This document shows positions 26,885-36,453 of a DNA stretch of 64,000 nucleotides, in pieces. The stretch covers positions 1 to 64,000 of the forward strand of contig NZ_KB902182.1 in the NCBI RefSeq assembly GCF_000379425.1. The letters run 5' to 3'. Numbering within the stretch: the first letter of the stretch is position 1; each line of letters opens with the position of its first letter. The translations under genes were made by a program, and so were the position numbers. The stretch is from Corynebacterium lubricantis DSM 45231. GTDB lineage: Bacteria > Actinomycetota > Actinomycetes > Mycobacteriales > Mycobacteriaceae. The notes beneath the pieces were generated by a model, which was given only the letters and a program-made list of their open reading frames with translations, did not search any database and was not told the DNA's origin.

Positions 26885-29173
26885 CTAGTTTTCCCCGCTA
26901 CTACCCTGGGTAATACCGAGCTCCTGCATCATCGCCTTTTCTTCCTGCGTGGCCGCCAATCCGCGTGGCACGAAGGTCTTCGATGGGGTGTCGGGTTCTT
27001 CCGTGGTGCCCACGTGTTCGCCACGACTACGTGCTTGGATTGCCCGCACACAGACAACAAATGCCGATGCGACCACGATCAGGACGAGAACCGCGAAGAG
27101 CACCGACAGAATGCCCTGGACCATGGTGTTGCGGACGACCGCATCGATCGCTTCCGGAGTTGCAGCACCTTGGAAGGAATCCAAGCCCTGCGCTTGTGCT
27201 TCCTTGTAACGAGCATGCTGCGCAAAGTAGCCAATGGACGGATTCGAGTGGAAGATCTTCTGCCAGCTCGCCGTCATCGTGACAACCAGATCCCAGACCA
27301 GTGGGATCAACGGGATCCAGGCCCACTTATATAATCCCTTTTTCACCAGGACGACCAGCACAAGGGATAGGGCCATAGCCGCCAATAGCTGGTTCGCAAT
27401 ACCAAAGAGTGGGAACAAGACGTTGATGCCGCCCAGTGGGTCGGTCACGCCCATCAGCAAGATTGCGCCCCACAACAGGCAGACGACGATGGTGGAAATC
27501 CAGTTGCCGAAAGTCCATGTTGGGTCCTTGAACTTCGCCAGACCCGGCAGGTTGGACAAGGTGTCGGTCATCATGAAGCGGGCCACGCGAGTGCCGGCGT
27601 CCACGGTGGTGAGGATGAATAACGCCTCAAACATGATGGCGAAGTGGTACCAGAATGCTTGCAGAGCCGGGTTGCCCAAGATGTCCGTCAGAATCTCTGA
27701 CATGCCGTAAGCCAATGTCGGGGCGCCACCGGTGCGAGAGACGATAGTCGCTTCACCGATTGCTTGTGCTGCGGCATCCAATTCGCCAGCGGTGATGGGA
27801 GTGCCAGGCAGATCGAGCGTTGCGACGAAGCTTGCAGCTCCTTCAGAAGTGCCGCCGGTCAGCGATGCTGGCGCATTCATGGCGAAGTACTTGTGGCGAT
27901 CAATCACCACAGCGGCGACGAGTGCCATCACTGCGACGAAGGATTCCATCAGCATGCCGCCATAGCCGATCGGACGCATCTGAGATTCCTTCTCGATCAG
28001 CTTCGGAGTAGTACCCGAGGAGATCAATGCGTGGAATCCCGAGAGCGCGCCACAGGCGATGGTAATAAACAGGAACGGGAACAAACTACCCGAGAACACC
28101 GGACCATTGCCCTCGATGGCGAAGCTTGTGATCGCCGGCATCTGGACCTCGGGGCGATTGATCAAAATCGCGATTGCCAGCAGGACAATCACGCCGATCT
28201 TCATGAACGTCGAGAGGTAGTCACGTGGTGCAAGCAGCAGCCACACGGGCAGAATCGCTGCGACAATGCCGTAGCCGATCAGCGCGAAGGCAAGTGTTTC
28301 CTTCGACCAGGTAAACATGGCAACGCCCCACTCGGTGTCAGCGACGTAGCCACCGCCAATGATGGCCGCGAGCAACAAAACAACACCGATGATGGACACT
28401 TCCGTCACCGCACCAGGGCGAATGTAGCGCTGGTAGACACCCATGAACATCGCAATGGGAATGGTCATCGTGATGGAGAAGACGCCCCATGGGGAATCCG
28501 CCAATGCGTTCACAATGATCAGCGCGAGCACCGCGATGATGATAATCATGATGACAATCGTGGCGAGGATGCCGGCGGCGCCACCGACGCGGCCCATCTC
28601 GTCGCGAATCATTTGTCCCAGGGAACGCCCACGACGACGAGTGGAGACCCATAACACGAGGTAGTCCTGCACCGCACCGGCGAAAATCACGCCGAAAACG
28701 ATCCACAATGTACCAGGCAGGTAACCCATCTGGGCTGCCATTACAGGACCGACAAGTGGGCCAGCACCGGCGATTGCCGCAAAGTGGTGGCCGAAGAGTA
28801 CTCGGCGATCCGTGGGGACAAAGTCTTTTCCGTCGTCTACATACTCCGCCGGGGTGGCACGCGCATTTTTCGGCTTGACCACCTTGTATTCAATGAGACG
28901 GGAGTAGAGCGAGTAGCCAATGATGTACGACCCGATGGCTGCAAAGACCAGCCATACCGAGTTAATGGTTTCGTCTCGGTTGAGCGCGATTGCTCCCCAA
29001 CCTAAGGCTGCTAGGACCGCACACACGGCGATAATGATGCGCTCTGTCGTGCCGATCATCTTCTTGGGACGAATACCGACGACATGTTCTTTGCCGTCAG
29101 CGGTGACCGATTTTTCGATTCTGTCTTCGAGATCTTTGTGCTCGCCGACTGGTTCGTTGGTCTTCGTACTCAT
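26885..29173 (-). CDS. cstA: Carbon starvation protein A (peptide/pyruvate transporter family)
   Basis: The 762-aa integral membrane protein has about 18 hydrophobic segments and typical CstA features: LFGHHFAAIAGAGPLVGPVM, YLPGTLWIVFGVIFAGAVQD, the RRGRSLGQMIRDEMG loop, GFHALISSGTTPKLIEKESQ, and a cluster ending FLSVLFAVL-type helices and a charged tail. CstA-type proteins import pyruvate or peptides and are induced on carbon starvation. A GlxR-like site lies upstream. Length is normal; the protein starts MSTKTNEPVGEHKDLEDRIE. Confidence 0.96.
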   Translation of the reverse strand: MSTKTNEPVGEHKDLEDRIEKSVTADGKEHVVGIRPKKMIGTTERIIIAVCAVLAALGWGAIALNRDETINSVWLVFAAIGSYIIGYSLYSRLIEYKVVKPKNARATPAEYVDDGKDFVPTDRRVLFGHHFAAIAGAGPLVGPVMAAQMGYLPGTLWIVFGVIFAGAVQDYLVLWVSTRRRGRSLGQMIRDEMGRVGGAAGILATIVIMIIIIAVLALIIVNALADSPWGVFSITMTIPIAMFMGVYQRYIRPGAVTEVSIIGVVLLLAAIIGGGYVADTEWGVAMFTWSKETLAFALIGYGIVAAILPVWLLLAPRDYLSTFMKIGVIVLLAIAILINRPEVQMPAITSFAIEGNGPVFSGSLFPFLFITIACGALSGFHALISSGTTPKLIEKESQMRPIGYGGMLMESFVAVMALVAAVVIDRHKYFAMNAPASLTGGTSEGAASFVATLDLPGTPITAGELDAAAQAIGEATIVSRTGGAPTLAYGMSEILTDILGNPALQAFWYHFAIMFEALFILTTVDAGTRVARFMMTDTLSNLPGLAKFKDPTWTFGNWISTIVVCLLWGAILLMGVTDPLGGINVLFPLFGIANQLLAAMALSLVLVVLVKKGLYKWAWIPLIPLVWDLVVTMTASWQKIFHSNPSIGYFAQHARYKEAQAQGLDSFQGAATPEAIDAVVRNTMVQGILSVLFAVLVLIVVASAFVVCVRAIQARSRGEHVGTTEEPDTPSKTFVPRGLAATQEEKAMMQELGITQGSSGEN

Positions 29174-29237
29174 TTACGACACTCCTTTCCGATACTTTCC
29201 ACGGTTGCAATAACTCAATAAGTGACAAAACTCGGCC

Positions 29238-29253
29238 GGTGAGCCGAGTCACA
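29238..29253 (-). promoter_or_regulatory. Putative GlxR (CRP-type) binding site upstream of cstA
   Basis: On the minus strand the site reads TGTGACTCGGCTCACC, matching the CRP/GlxR pattern TGTGA-N6-TCACA in nine of ten positions. It lies 65-80 bases before the cstA start. GlxR is the global carbon regulator in corynebacteria, and regulation of cstA by it is plausible. The arms also form a hairpin (29230-29249) followed by TTTT on the minus strand, so part of the same sequence could act as a terminator-like structure. Confidence 0.6.
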
Positions 29254-29275
29254 GTAATATTGCCATACATAACCG

Positions 29276-29323
29276 TAAAAAACAGCGTTTTCCCAGAAAC
29301 ATTATGTTTCTGGGAAAACGCTG
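29276..29323 (-). terminator. Terminator downstream of serA
   Basis: A perfect 20-bp stem (29283-29302 with 29304-29323; CAGCGTTTTCCCAGAAACAT and its complement) is followed on the minus strand by six T residues (29277-29282). It ends serA transcription ahead of the cstA promoter. Confidence 0.93.
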
Positions 29324-29350
29324 AAAAAGCGAGTGTGATTAATTCAAGAA

Positions 29351-30934
29351 TTAATCCAGGTTGATCTGCAGCGACTCAGCGCCGAGGGACTCAGCGATCT
29401 TGGCTTCCAGATCAGCTGGTACCTCTGCCTCGACACGCAGGACCAAGACGGCACCGTCGCCCTTGGTGGTCTGGGTCAGAGCAGCAGCCTCGATGTTGAT
29501 GCCGGCGTCGCCGAGCTGGGAACCAACCTTGCCCAGGGCACCTGGCTGATCGGTGTAGCGCAGGAAGAGGTTGCGTCCAGCTGCACGCATATCCACGCCA
29601 CGACCGTTGATGCGAACGATCTTTTCCACGCGCTCAAGGCCGGTCAGGGCGCCGATGACGGTGGAGACTTCACCGTTTCCGGACACTGCCTGAACCTCGA
29701 GGATGGAGCGGTGCGACACGGACTCGGTCTCGGTAGCAACCGAGTACTCCAGGCCGCGCTGCTCCGCGATCTGAGGCGCGTTCACGAACGTGACAGGCTC
29801 TTCGGTCACGCCGGAGAACAGGCCACGGACAGCGGACAGACCCAGTGCGTCAACCTTTTCGGTGGACAGCTCACCGCGTGCGGTGACCTTGAGGGAGACA
29901 GCTGCGTCGTCGAGAAGCTTGCCTGCGAGCAGACCGAGCTTGCGGGACAGGTCGAGCCATGCTGCGACCTCTTCGCCCACAGCACCGCCGGAGACGTTGA
30001 CTGCGTCTGGGACGAACTCGCCAGCGAGTGCCTTCAGAACGGAAGCAGCAACGTCGGTACCAGCACGGTCCTGTGCCTCTTCGGTGGATGCGCCGAGGTG
30101 AGGGGTAACAACGACCTCTGGCAGCTCGAAGAGTGGAGAGTCGGTGGAAGGCTCGGTGGAGTACACGTCGAAGCCAGCGCCGCGGATGTGGCCGGACTTG
30201 ATGGCATCTGCGAGAGCCTGCTCGTCAACGAGGCCACCACGGGCAGCGTTGATGATGATCTGACCCTTCTTGGACTTAGCAAGCAGCTCAGCATCGAACA
30301 TGCCGGCCGTTTCCTTTGTCTTTGGCAGGTGGATGGTGACAAAGTCAGAGGTGCCCACCAAAGTGTCCAGGTCAACGAGCTCAACGCCGAGCTGAGCTGC
30401 GCGGGCTGGGTTCGCGTATGGGTCGTACGCAATGACAGTGGTGTCGAATGCCTGCAGGCGCTGAGCGAACAGCTGGCCGATGTGGCCGAAGCCGACGATG
30501 CCGACGGTCTTGCCGAAGATTTCTACGCCCTTGAACTGGGAGCGCTTCCACTCGTGCTCACGCAGGGTCTGATCCGCAGCTGGGATCTGACGCGCGGTGG
30601 ACAGAAGCAGTGCAATTGCGTGCTCGCAAGCGGAGTGAATGTTCGAGGTGGGTGCGTTGACAACCATCACGCCACGCTCGGTAGCAGCGTCGATGTCGAC
30701 GTTGTCCAGGCCAACACCCGCACGACCGACGATCTGCAGCTTAGAGGCTGCCTCGAGTACCTCTGCGTCAACGGTGGTTGCAGAGCGAACCAGGAGTGCA
30801 TCAGCTTCAGGAACTGCGGCGAGGAGCTCCTCGCGGTTCGGACCGTCTACCCAGCGCACCTCCACAGCATCTCCGAGTGCATTGACGGTGGATTGGGCAA
30901 GCTTGTCTGCGATAAGCACGACGGGTTTGGTCAC
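29351..30934 (-). CDS. serA: D-3-phosphoglycerate dehydrogenase
   Basis: From GTG 30934 (ribosome-binding site AGGAG seven bases upstream) the 527-aa protein begins [20 protein letters not shown] and carries the D-isomer dehydrogenase NAD domain ([16 protein letters not shown]), the catalytic Arg/Glu/His region ([21 protein letters not shown]), an intervening domain typical of actinobacterial SerA, and a C-terminal ACT domain ([20 protein letters not shown]). It makes 3-phosphohydroxypyruvate, the first step of serine synthesis. The ACT domain is the site where serine can inhibit. The frame is open further upstream, but the family start fits GTG 30934. Confidence 0.97.
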   Translation of the reverse strand: MTKPVVLIADKLAQSTVNALGDAVEVRWVDGPNREELLAAVPEADALLVRSATTVDAEVLEAASKLQIVGRAGVGLDNVDIDAATERGVMVVNAPTSNIHSACEHAIALLLSTARQIPAADQTLREHEWKRSQFKGVEIFGKTVGIVGFGHIGQLFAQRLQAFDTTVIAYDPYANPARAAQLGVELVDLDTLVGTSDFVTIHLPKTKETAGMFDAELLAKSKKGQIIINAARGGLVDEQALADAIKSGHIRGAGFDVYSTEPSTDSPLFELPEVVVTPHLGASTEEAQDRAGTDVAASVLKALAGEFVPDAVNVSGGAVGEEVAAWLDLSRKLGLLAGKLLDDAAVSLKVTARGELSTEKVDALGLSAVRGLFSGVTEEPVTFVNAPQIAEQRGLEYSVATETESVSHRSILEVQAVSGNGEVSTVIGALTGLERVEKIVRINGRGVDMRAAGRNLFLRYTDQPGALGKVGSQLGDAGINIEAAALTQTTKGDGAVLVLRVEAEVPADLEAKIAESLGAESLQINLD

Positions 30935-31016
30935 GTAACTGCTCCTGAAATCGATCTCACTAAAAGATTTGGTAGATGACGAAAATAGTTTAGCCCCCAA
31001 GGCCGATATTTGCCTA

Positions 31017-31904
31017 TTAATTCGGCATGTAAATGGCCTCAGCACCGCGAATGCGTGAACGCAATTCTTCATCGGTGCCGAATTCCTGCCCTAGCGCAAG
31101 CAGTGGTTGGTCCTCGAGTCCCACCATCGTCATGAAGGTTTCATCCGAGGTCACCGGATTGGGATCATCAACTACGTCCACGTCGGCGCCGTAGCTGCGA
31201 GCGTTGACCACCGCCGCGAGGTCGGATTGGTGCGTGGCAACCACTTTCGGGGCCATATCTGCATCGCGCGGACTCGATGCCGGGACCGCGGCCGCCCGCG
31301 CTTGGGGTGCAACTTCCGGGTCCGCCCAGGAGGCGCGCAGCCACTTTTGCTCCTGCTCTCCCACAGACGCCACTGCTTGTACTGCATCGTCGGGGCTTTC
31401 TACAACAACTTCATCGAAGGCGTAGGCAGTCATGGTGCCCAGAGCTTCCAACCCACCTGGGTCGCGGATCACGGACACGGATCCTGATGCCGGAGCAAGA
31501 GACACCTTCCCGACGGTCAAGACAGTGTGGGCTCCCAGGCGACGGATCTCTTCGACCACCTCGCGGTGCATTTCGGGCTTGTACACCAGCATCGGCGCAT
31601 GCGTTACCAAAGCGACTGACGCACCACGCAGGGCGGCCGCAGTAGTTTCATCAACAACGACCAGAATTTCCGAGGATGGAAAGAACAACTGCGACGTTTC
31701 AAATCCGAAGGGATCCTCCACGACGACGGGGTGCTGAGCAAAGTCCGCCGACACCGACCTGTTCTGGTTGTGCACACGCGCCTGCTCGTATGGGCCGAGC
31801 GGTTCAGCTGGCGCGCACCCCGCAATCAGCGTTGCTGTGGCGAGGAGACCTGCAAGAAAGCCACGTGGGTGGCTAACTTTCCCCCTGGCCCTGTGCTGCT
31901 TCAC
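31017..31904 (-). CDS. Lipoprotein with a cell-wall-binding-repeat-like domain (295 aa)
   Basis: The signal peptide ends in the lipobox LIAGC (about 27-31). The rest resembles the N-terminal 200 residues of the lipoprotein at 24043-25521: SSEILVVVDETTAAALRGAS matches its SSDVVVVSTYELSDQLQAAA, and the following APMLVYKPEMHREVVEEI, LGAHTVLTVGKVSL, and the C-terminal QPLLALGQEFGTDEELRSRI also match in order. It lacks the hydrolase-like C-terminal domain. The start codon overlaps the upstream DUF262 gene by 32 bases. A GTG start is assumed. The substrate and binding partner are unknown. Confidence 0.68.
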   Translation of the reverse strand: MKQHRARGKVSHPRGFLAGLLATATLIAGCAPAEPLGPYEQARVHNQNRSVSADFAQHPVVVEDPFGFETSQLFFPSSEILVVVDETTAAALRGASVALVTHAPMLVYKPEMHREVVEEIRRLGAHTVLTVGKVSLAPASGSVSVIRDPGGLEALGTMTAYAFDEVVVESPDDAVQAVASVGEQEQKWLRASWADPEVAPQARAAAVPASSPRDADMAPKVVATHQSDLAAVVNARSYGADVDVVDDPNPVTSDETFMTMVGLEDQPLLALGQEFGTDEELRSRIRGAEAIYMPN

Positions 31905-33714
31905 CTGTTTTCTCGGATCCTTCTGCTACTGCTTCATCATTGGGCGCGTTCTCGGGCGCGCCATTCGGTTCTACATCACGGATAACCGGCTTGTCCATGG
32001 CATATTCCACGATGCCGAGGAAACGCTCCCACCGATCTTGGAAGAATGCCTTCCAATTGGAGCTAAACAGGTAGCTCGGTTCCATTTCGTGGGTGCTCAG
32101 AACGTCATCGAACTCGTCGTCTTCCATGATCGACTTTGCTTGGATGCGGCGCAGGTAACGCTTCGGTTCCCCACCGTCGACGACAATCTCGGTCCGCTTG
32201 CCCATTGGCGTGAGGTTCAAAACGGAATGCGCAAGTTGATCGTCCACGCCGATCTGCTCGCAATACTGCAGTGGGAACACGTGGAAGTAACCCGGCTCGA
32301 GCTCGTCGTAGGTTTCCGCAGTGAACTCGTCGCCGGTGCGCAGATCTTTGGCACCGCGCGCCATGAGCAGTGCAAAGAAACCGCGGTATACGCCCGATTC
32401 AGGGCCAGCTGTAAGCAACCGGGATTCATGGAATTCTGCGTCATTGAGTGACTTCGGTACCTCATCGGTACCGCTGCGGATCCACTCGGTAACCTGATCC
32501 ACATCACGACCGGAACGAATGGTTGGGGACGCCGCTGCGTAGAGCTCGCTGAACACGACAGACCAGAACCACTGACTGACACGGTCGTTGGCCTGCTTGG
32601 ACTCGAGGAGCCCTGGGGTTTCTGCAAGGCGGGCCAAGATCACAGCCAAAGGCACGAGCTGGGTTGTGTAGGGAACTTGGTCGGTGGTGAAAATACGGCG
32701 CTCTGCCAAAAACTCCGCCGTATTGGCGAAAGCCTGCTTCAGATCTTCCGCGGCCCCCAAGTATTCGTCGAGGGTGAGGTTGAGAATATCTCCTCTATGC
32801 CCCATCGCCTGGCCTTGCCTGCTAGTTACCAGCAGCGCAACCGCGCGGAGGAACTGCATCCGTCCAATCCCGTCGAGGGCGCGGAACTGGCGCAGGTAGT
32901 CAGAGATTTCTGCCCAGTGATCGGCAAGGCGGAAATTATCATTGGACTTGGCAAACACCGCGGTGAGCAGTTCGAAAACGTCCATCGGTTGGCCAATAGA
33001 GTTGGCCTGCGCGAAGATCTGGCCGACGCCACGCTGAGGTGTGTCGCGGTCAAGGCGCACCATGGGAATGTCATAGGCAGTCAATCGGCGCAGAACACTG
33101 TTATGGAATTTTTTGACAGCGGTGCGGATCTCGGGATCGTCGGTACTCGCGGCCATCTCGAAGAGGAGATCATTTCCCTCCTCGCCGAGCAGCGAAGACA
33201 CGGGAACGATGTAGTTTTCAATCATCTGCTCCGTGGTCTGGACACCAGAGGGAATCGACGGACCGAAGTGCGACCGGATCCTCCCCTCACGGTCGACGGT
33301 AAAAATCGCTTCATCGGTTAACGGGTCCGTTGAGGTAGCAAGACGCACATCGACGAAGAACTTGCGATCAATCGGATTGCCAAGGTGATTGAGAGTCTGG
33401 ACAAAACCTTCTCCCTGCAGCGAGTGGTACAACGCTGTGACGCGCTGCTGCCCATCAAGCAGCAACAGGCCGGGTGCGACACCACGGTCTGGGGCACCTG
33501 CCACCGGGCGCGGCTTAAAGGGAGTGTCGGTGTTGCGCGTATCAAGAGCGAGCAGTGAACCAACCGGGTATCCACGCAGCACGGTAGCAACTAGTGAGCG
33601 GATCCGGTCGATGTCCCAGCTCACCTCGCGCTGGAAATCAGGGATTTGAAGTTCGGATCGATCAATTCGTTCGAACAGGTCAGTCAGCGAATAGCTTGGC
33701 GTAGTAAAACCCAT
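31873..33714 (-). CDS. DUF262-domain protein (GmrS/ParB-like, about 613 aa)
   Basis: ATG 33714 is chosen, as the frame before it has only a TTG start. The N-terminal 200 residues are a DUF262 domain: QIPDFQREVSWD, then LLLLDGQQRVTALYHSL with the conserved DGQQR motif, and later an HNSVLRRLTAYDIPMV segment. DUF262 is related to ParB and forms the N-terminal NTPase-like half of GmrSD-type restriction enzymes. Here the C-terminal HNH-type DUF1524 domain is not evident; the long C-terminal region (250-560) is helical and unfamiliar, and the last 40 residues are acidic and disordered. It could be a stand-alone defence or DNA-related protein. It overlaps the lipoprotein gene by 32 bases. Confidence 0.75.
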   Translation of the reverse strand: MGFTTPSYSLTDLFERIDRSELQIPDFQREVSWDIDRIRSLVATVLRGYPVGSLLALDTRNTDTPFKPRPVAGAPDRGVAPGLLLLDGQQRVTALYHSLQGEGFVQTLNHLGNPIDRKFFVDVRLATSTDPLTDEAIFTVDREGRIRSHFGPSIPSGVQTTEQMIENYIVPVSSLLGEEGNDLLFEMAASTDDPEIRTAVKKFHNSVLRRLTAYDIPMVRLDRDTPQRGVGQIFAQANSIGQPMDVFELLTAVFAKSNDNFRLADHWAEISDYLRQFRALDGIGRMQFLRAVALLVTSRQGQAMGHRGDILNLTLDEYLGAAEDLKQAFANTAEFLAERRIFTTDQVPYTTQLVPLAVILARLAETPGLLESKQANDRVSQWFWSVVFSELYAAASPTIRSGRDVDQVTEWIRSGTDEVPKSLNDAEFHESRLLTAGPESGVYRGFFALLMARGAKDLRTGDEFTAETYDELEPGYFHVFPLQYCEQIGVDDQLAHSVLNLTPMGKRTEIVVDGGEPKRYLRRIQAKSIMEDDEFDDVLSTHEMEPSYLFSSNWKAFFQDRWERFLGIVEYAMDKPVIRDVEPNGAPENAPNDEAVAEGSEKTGEAAQGQGES

Positions 33715-33776
33715 GGTGCCTAGCTTAACGGTCAACGCAGGAATCCGCGGGACTACGATGAAATAGTACGATTATT

Positions 33777-34691
33777 TCAGCACACTTGCTCGTGATCCTG
33801 GTGTCCAGGTTGCTCAATCTGAATCGTCGAGTGGTTGATCCCCAGTTCGCGGAGGCGCTGCTGCGCCTCATCCAGCAACGGACCGCTGGGTACCTCGCCG
33901 TCGACGACGAGGTGGCAGGTGGCCAAGGCCTCAGATCCGCTGACCGACCAGACATGAAGATCATGCACTGCATCGACGTGAGGGATGTCGCTTAACGACG
34001 ATTCAATCTCGCCCACCTCGAATCCGGCCGGGACCTTATCCAGCAGCACATCCACGGAGGTCCGCAGAAGCTGCAGCGCACGCGGCAACACGAGTGCTGC
34101 GATGATCAAGGATGCGATGGTGTCCGCCGCTGTAAAACCGGTGAAGTGAATGACCACGGCCGCGATAATGACGGCGATCGATCCGAGCATGTCCGTGAGC
34201 ACATGTAGAAATGCACCCTCAACGTTAAGTGAGTTCTTGCGCTGACGCGACAATACCCACGCCGAGGCCAGATTGGCTAGCAAACCGATCACGGCGATCC
34301 AGCCCATCATGGCTGTGTCGATGGGGGTGTGCGAGTTCAAGCGCATGATGGCGGCAACGACGATCCAGACGGCCACCACGGCCACCGTCAACGCATTGAC
34401 TGCGGCAGCAAGCGCCTCCACTCCCCGGTACCCATAGGTCGCCTTCGAGGTGGCGGTCTTGCGTCCGATGAGAACTGCGATCACGGCGATGATCAGCCCC
34501 GTCGCGTCCGAGAGCATGTGCATGGCATCTGCCATCAGCGCCAGCGAACCAGAAATCCAGCCACCGATGAGTTCGGCGAAGAAAATCGTGCCAGTAATAG
34601 TCAACGCAGTAATCAGCGCGCGCAGAGACGCGGTCTGCGGGTCGATGCCATGATCATGGCCATGATCATGCGTGTGGCTGTGCGTGTGCAT
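33777..34691 (-). CDS. CDF-family zinc exporter (ZitB/CzcD type, 304 aa)
   Basis: ATG 34691 starts with a His-rich tail MHTHSHTHDHGHDHG, typical of zinc-exporting cation diffusion facilitators, which is absent from the CDF protein at 1723-2637. TM2 has HMLSDATG with the H-x3-D pair for zinc, and TM5 has HVLTDMLG with a second H-x3-D. The C-terminal cytosolic domain contains DIPHVDAVHDLHVWSVSGSE with the usual metal-binding histidines, ending in a His/Cys-containing tail. It should export zinc. The frame runs upstream of the ATG but without a membrane segment, so it was not used. Confidence 0.93.
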   Translation of the reverse strand: MHTHSHTHDHGHDHGIDPQTASLRALITALTITGTIFFAELIGGWISGSLALMADAMHMLSDATGLIIAVIAVLIGRKTATSKATYGYRGVEALAAAVNALTVAVVAVWIVVAAIMRLNSHTPIDTAMMGWIAVIGLLANLASAWVLSRQRKNSLNVEGAFLHVLTDMLGSIAVIIAAVVIHFTGFTAADTIASLIIAALVLPRALQLLRTSVDVLLDKVPAGFEVGEIESSLSDIPHVDAVHDLHVWSVSGSEALATCHLVVDGEVPSGPLLDEAQQRLRELGINHSTIQIEQPGHQDHEQVC

Positions 34692-34751
34692 GCCCTCACC
34701 ATACCGCAAAACTCGGCTTATTGAAAACAAATTGAAAACATGGTGGCAAAA

Positions 34752-34776
34752 CAAAAGCCCAGGTAAAAACCTGGGC
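34752..34776 (-). terminator. Terminator downstream of ilvC
   Basis: GCCCAGGT (34757-34764) pairs with ACCTGGGC (34769-34776). On the minus strand it is followed by TTTTGTTTTG. It ends the ilvBNC operon. Confidence 0.88.
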
Positions 34777-34799
34777 AGATGTAATCGTCGTAAAGCGAA

Positions 34800-35888
<1,089 letters not shown>

Positions 35889-35940
35889 TCATTTTGGTAG
35901 CAAATATGCACTTGCTACCAGATGTACTTACTGTGCTTAC

Positions 35941-36450
35941 TTACTTCGACGGTGCCATGGTCTTTGGTCCACGGTTCAAAGCAATCTCACCGGAGCGGAT
36001 GAGCTCACGGATACCGAATGGCTCCAAAACATCCAAGAAAGCCTTCAGCTTACTAGGAGTACCGGTTGCTTCGATGACGACCGACTCTTGGGCGACGTCA
36101 ACGATGCGGGCGCGGAAAATATTCGCCGCGTCCACCACCTGCGGGCGGTTGGAATTGTTCGCGTTGACCTTGACCATCATCAGTGAGCGAGCAATGGTGG
36201 TCTCTTCTTCGAGGCGGACAACCTTGATCACGGGAATGATCTTGTTCAGCTGCTTGGTCATCTGCTCGATCTGGTACTCGGTGGCATCGACCACGATGGT
36301 CAGGCGGTTCAGCCCTTCCGTCTCCGTCTTTGCAGACACCAGCGACACGAGGTTGAAGCCGCGGCGGGTGAACATTGCTGTTACGCGCGAGATGATGCCG
36401 TCGACGTCCTGGACCTGAACTGAGAGGATATTACGTGTGACTTCAGACAT
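35941..36450 (-). CDS. ilvN: Acetolactate synthase small (regulatory) subunit
   Basis: The 169-aa protein begins MSEVTRNILSVQVQDVDGII and has an N-terminal ACT domain (VTAMFTRRGFNLVSLVSAKT) followed by a second ACT-like half (DAANIFRARIVDVAQESVVI, ending FGIRELIRSGEIALNRGP). It activates the IlvB catalytic subunit and gives feedback inhibition by valine and the other branched-chain amino acids. Only 3 bases separate it from ilvB, so the pair is tightly coupled. Residues at the usual valine-binding region look normal. Confidence 0.97.
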   Translation of the reverse strand: MSEVTRNILSVQVQDVDGIISRVTAMFTRRGFNLVSLVSAKTETEGLNRLTIVVDATEYQIEQMTKQLNKIIPVIKVVRLEEETTIARSLMMVKVNANNSNRPQVVDAANIFRARIVDVAQESVVIEATGTPSKLKAFLDVLEPFGIRELIRSGEIALNRGPKTMAPSK

Positions 36451-36453
36451 GTC

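Noticed and set aside
29711-30979. 422-codon open frame on the plus strand, antisense to serA
   Set aside because: Antisense shadow of serA; composition reflects codon bias, not protein coding.
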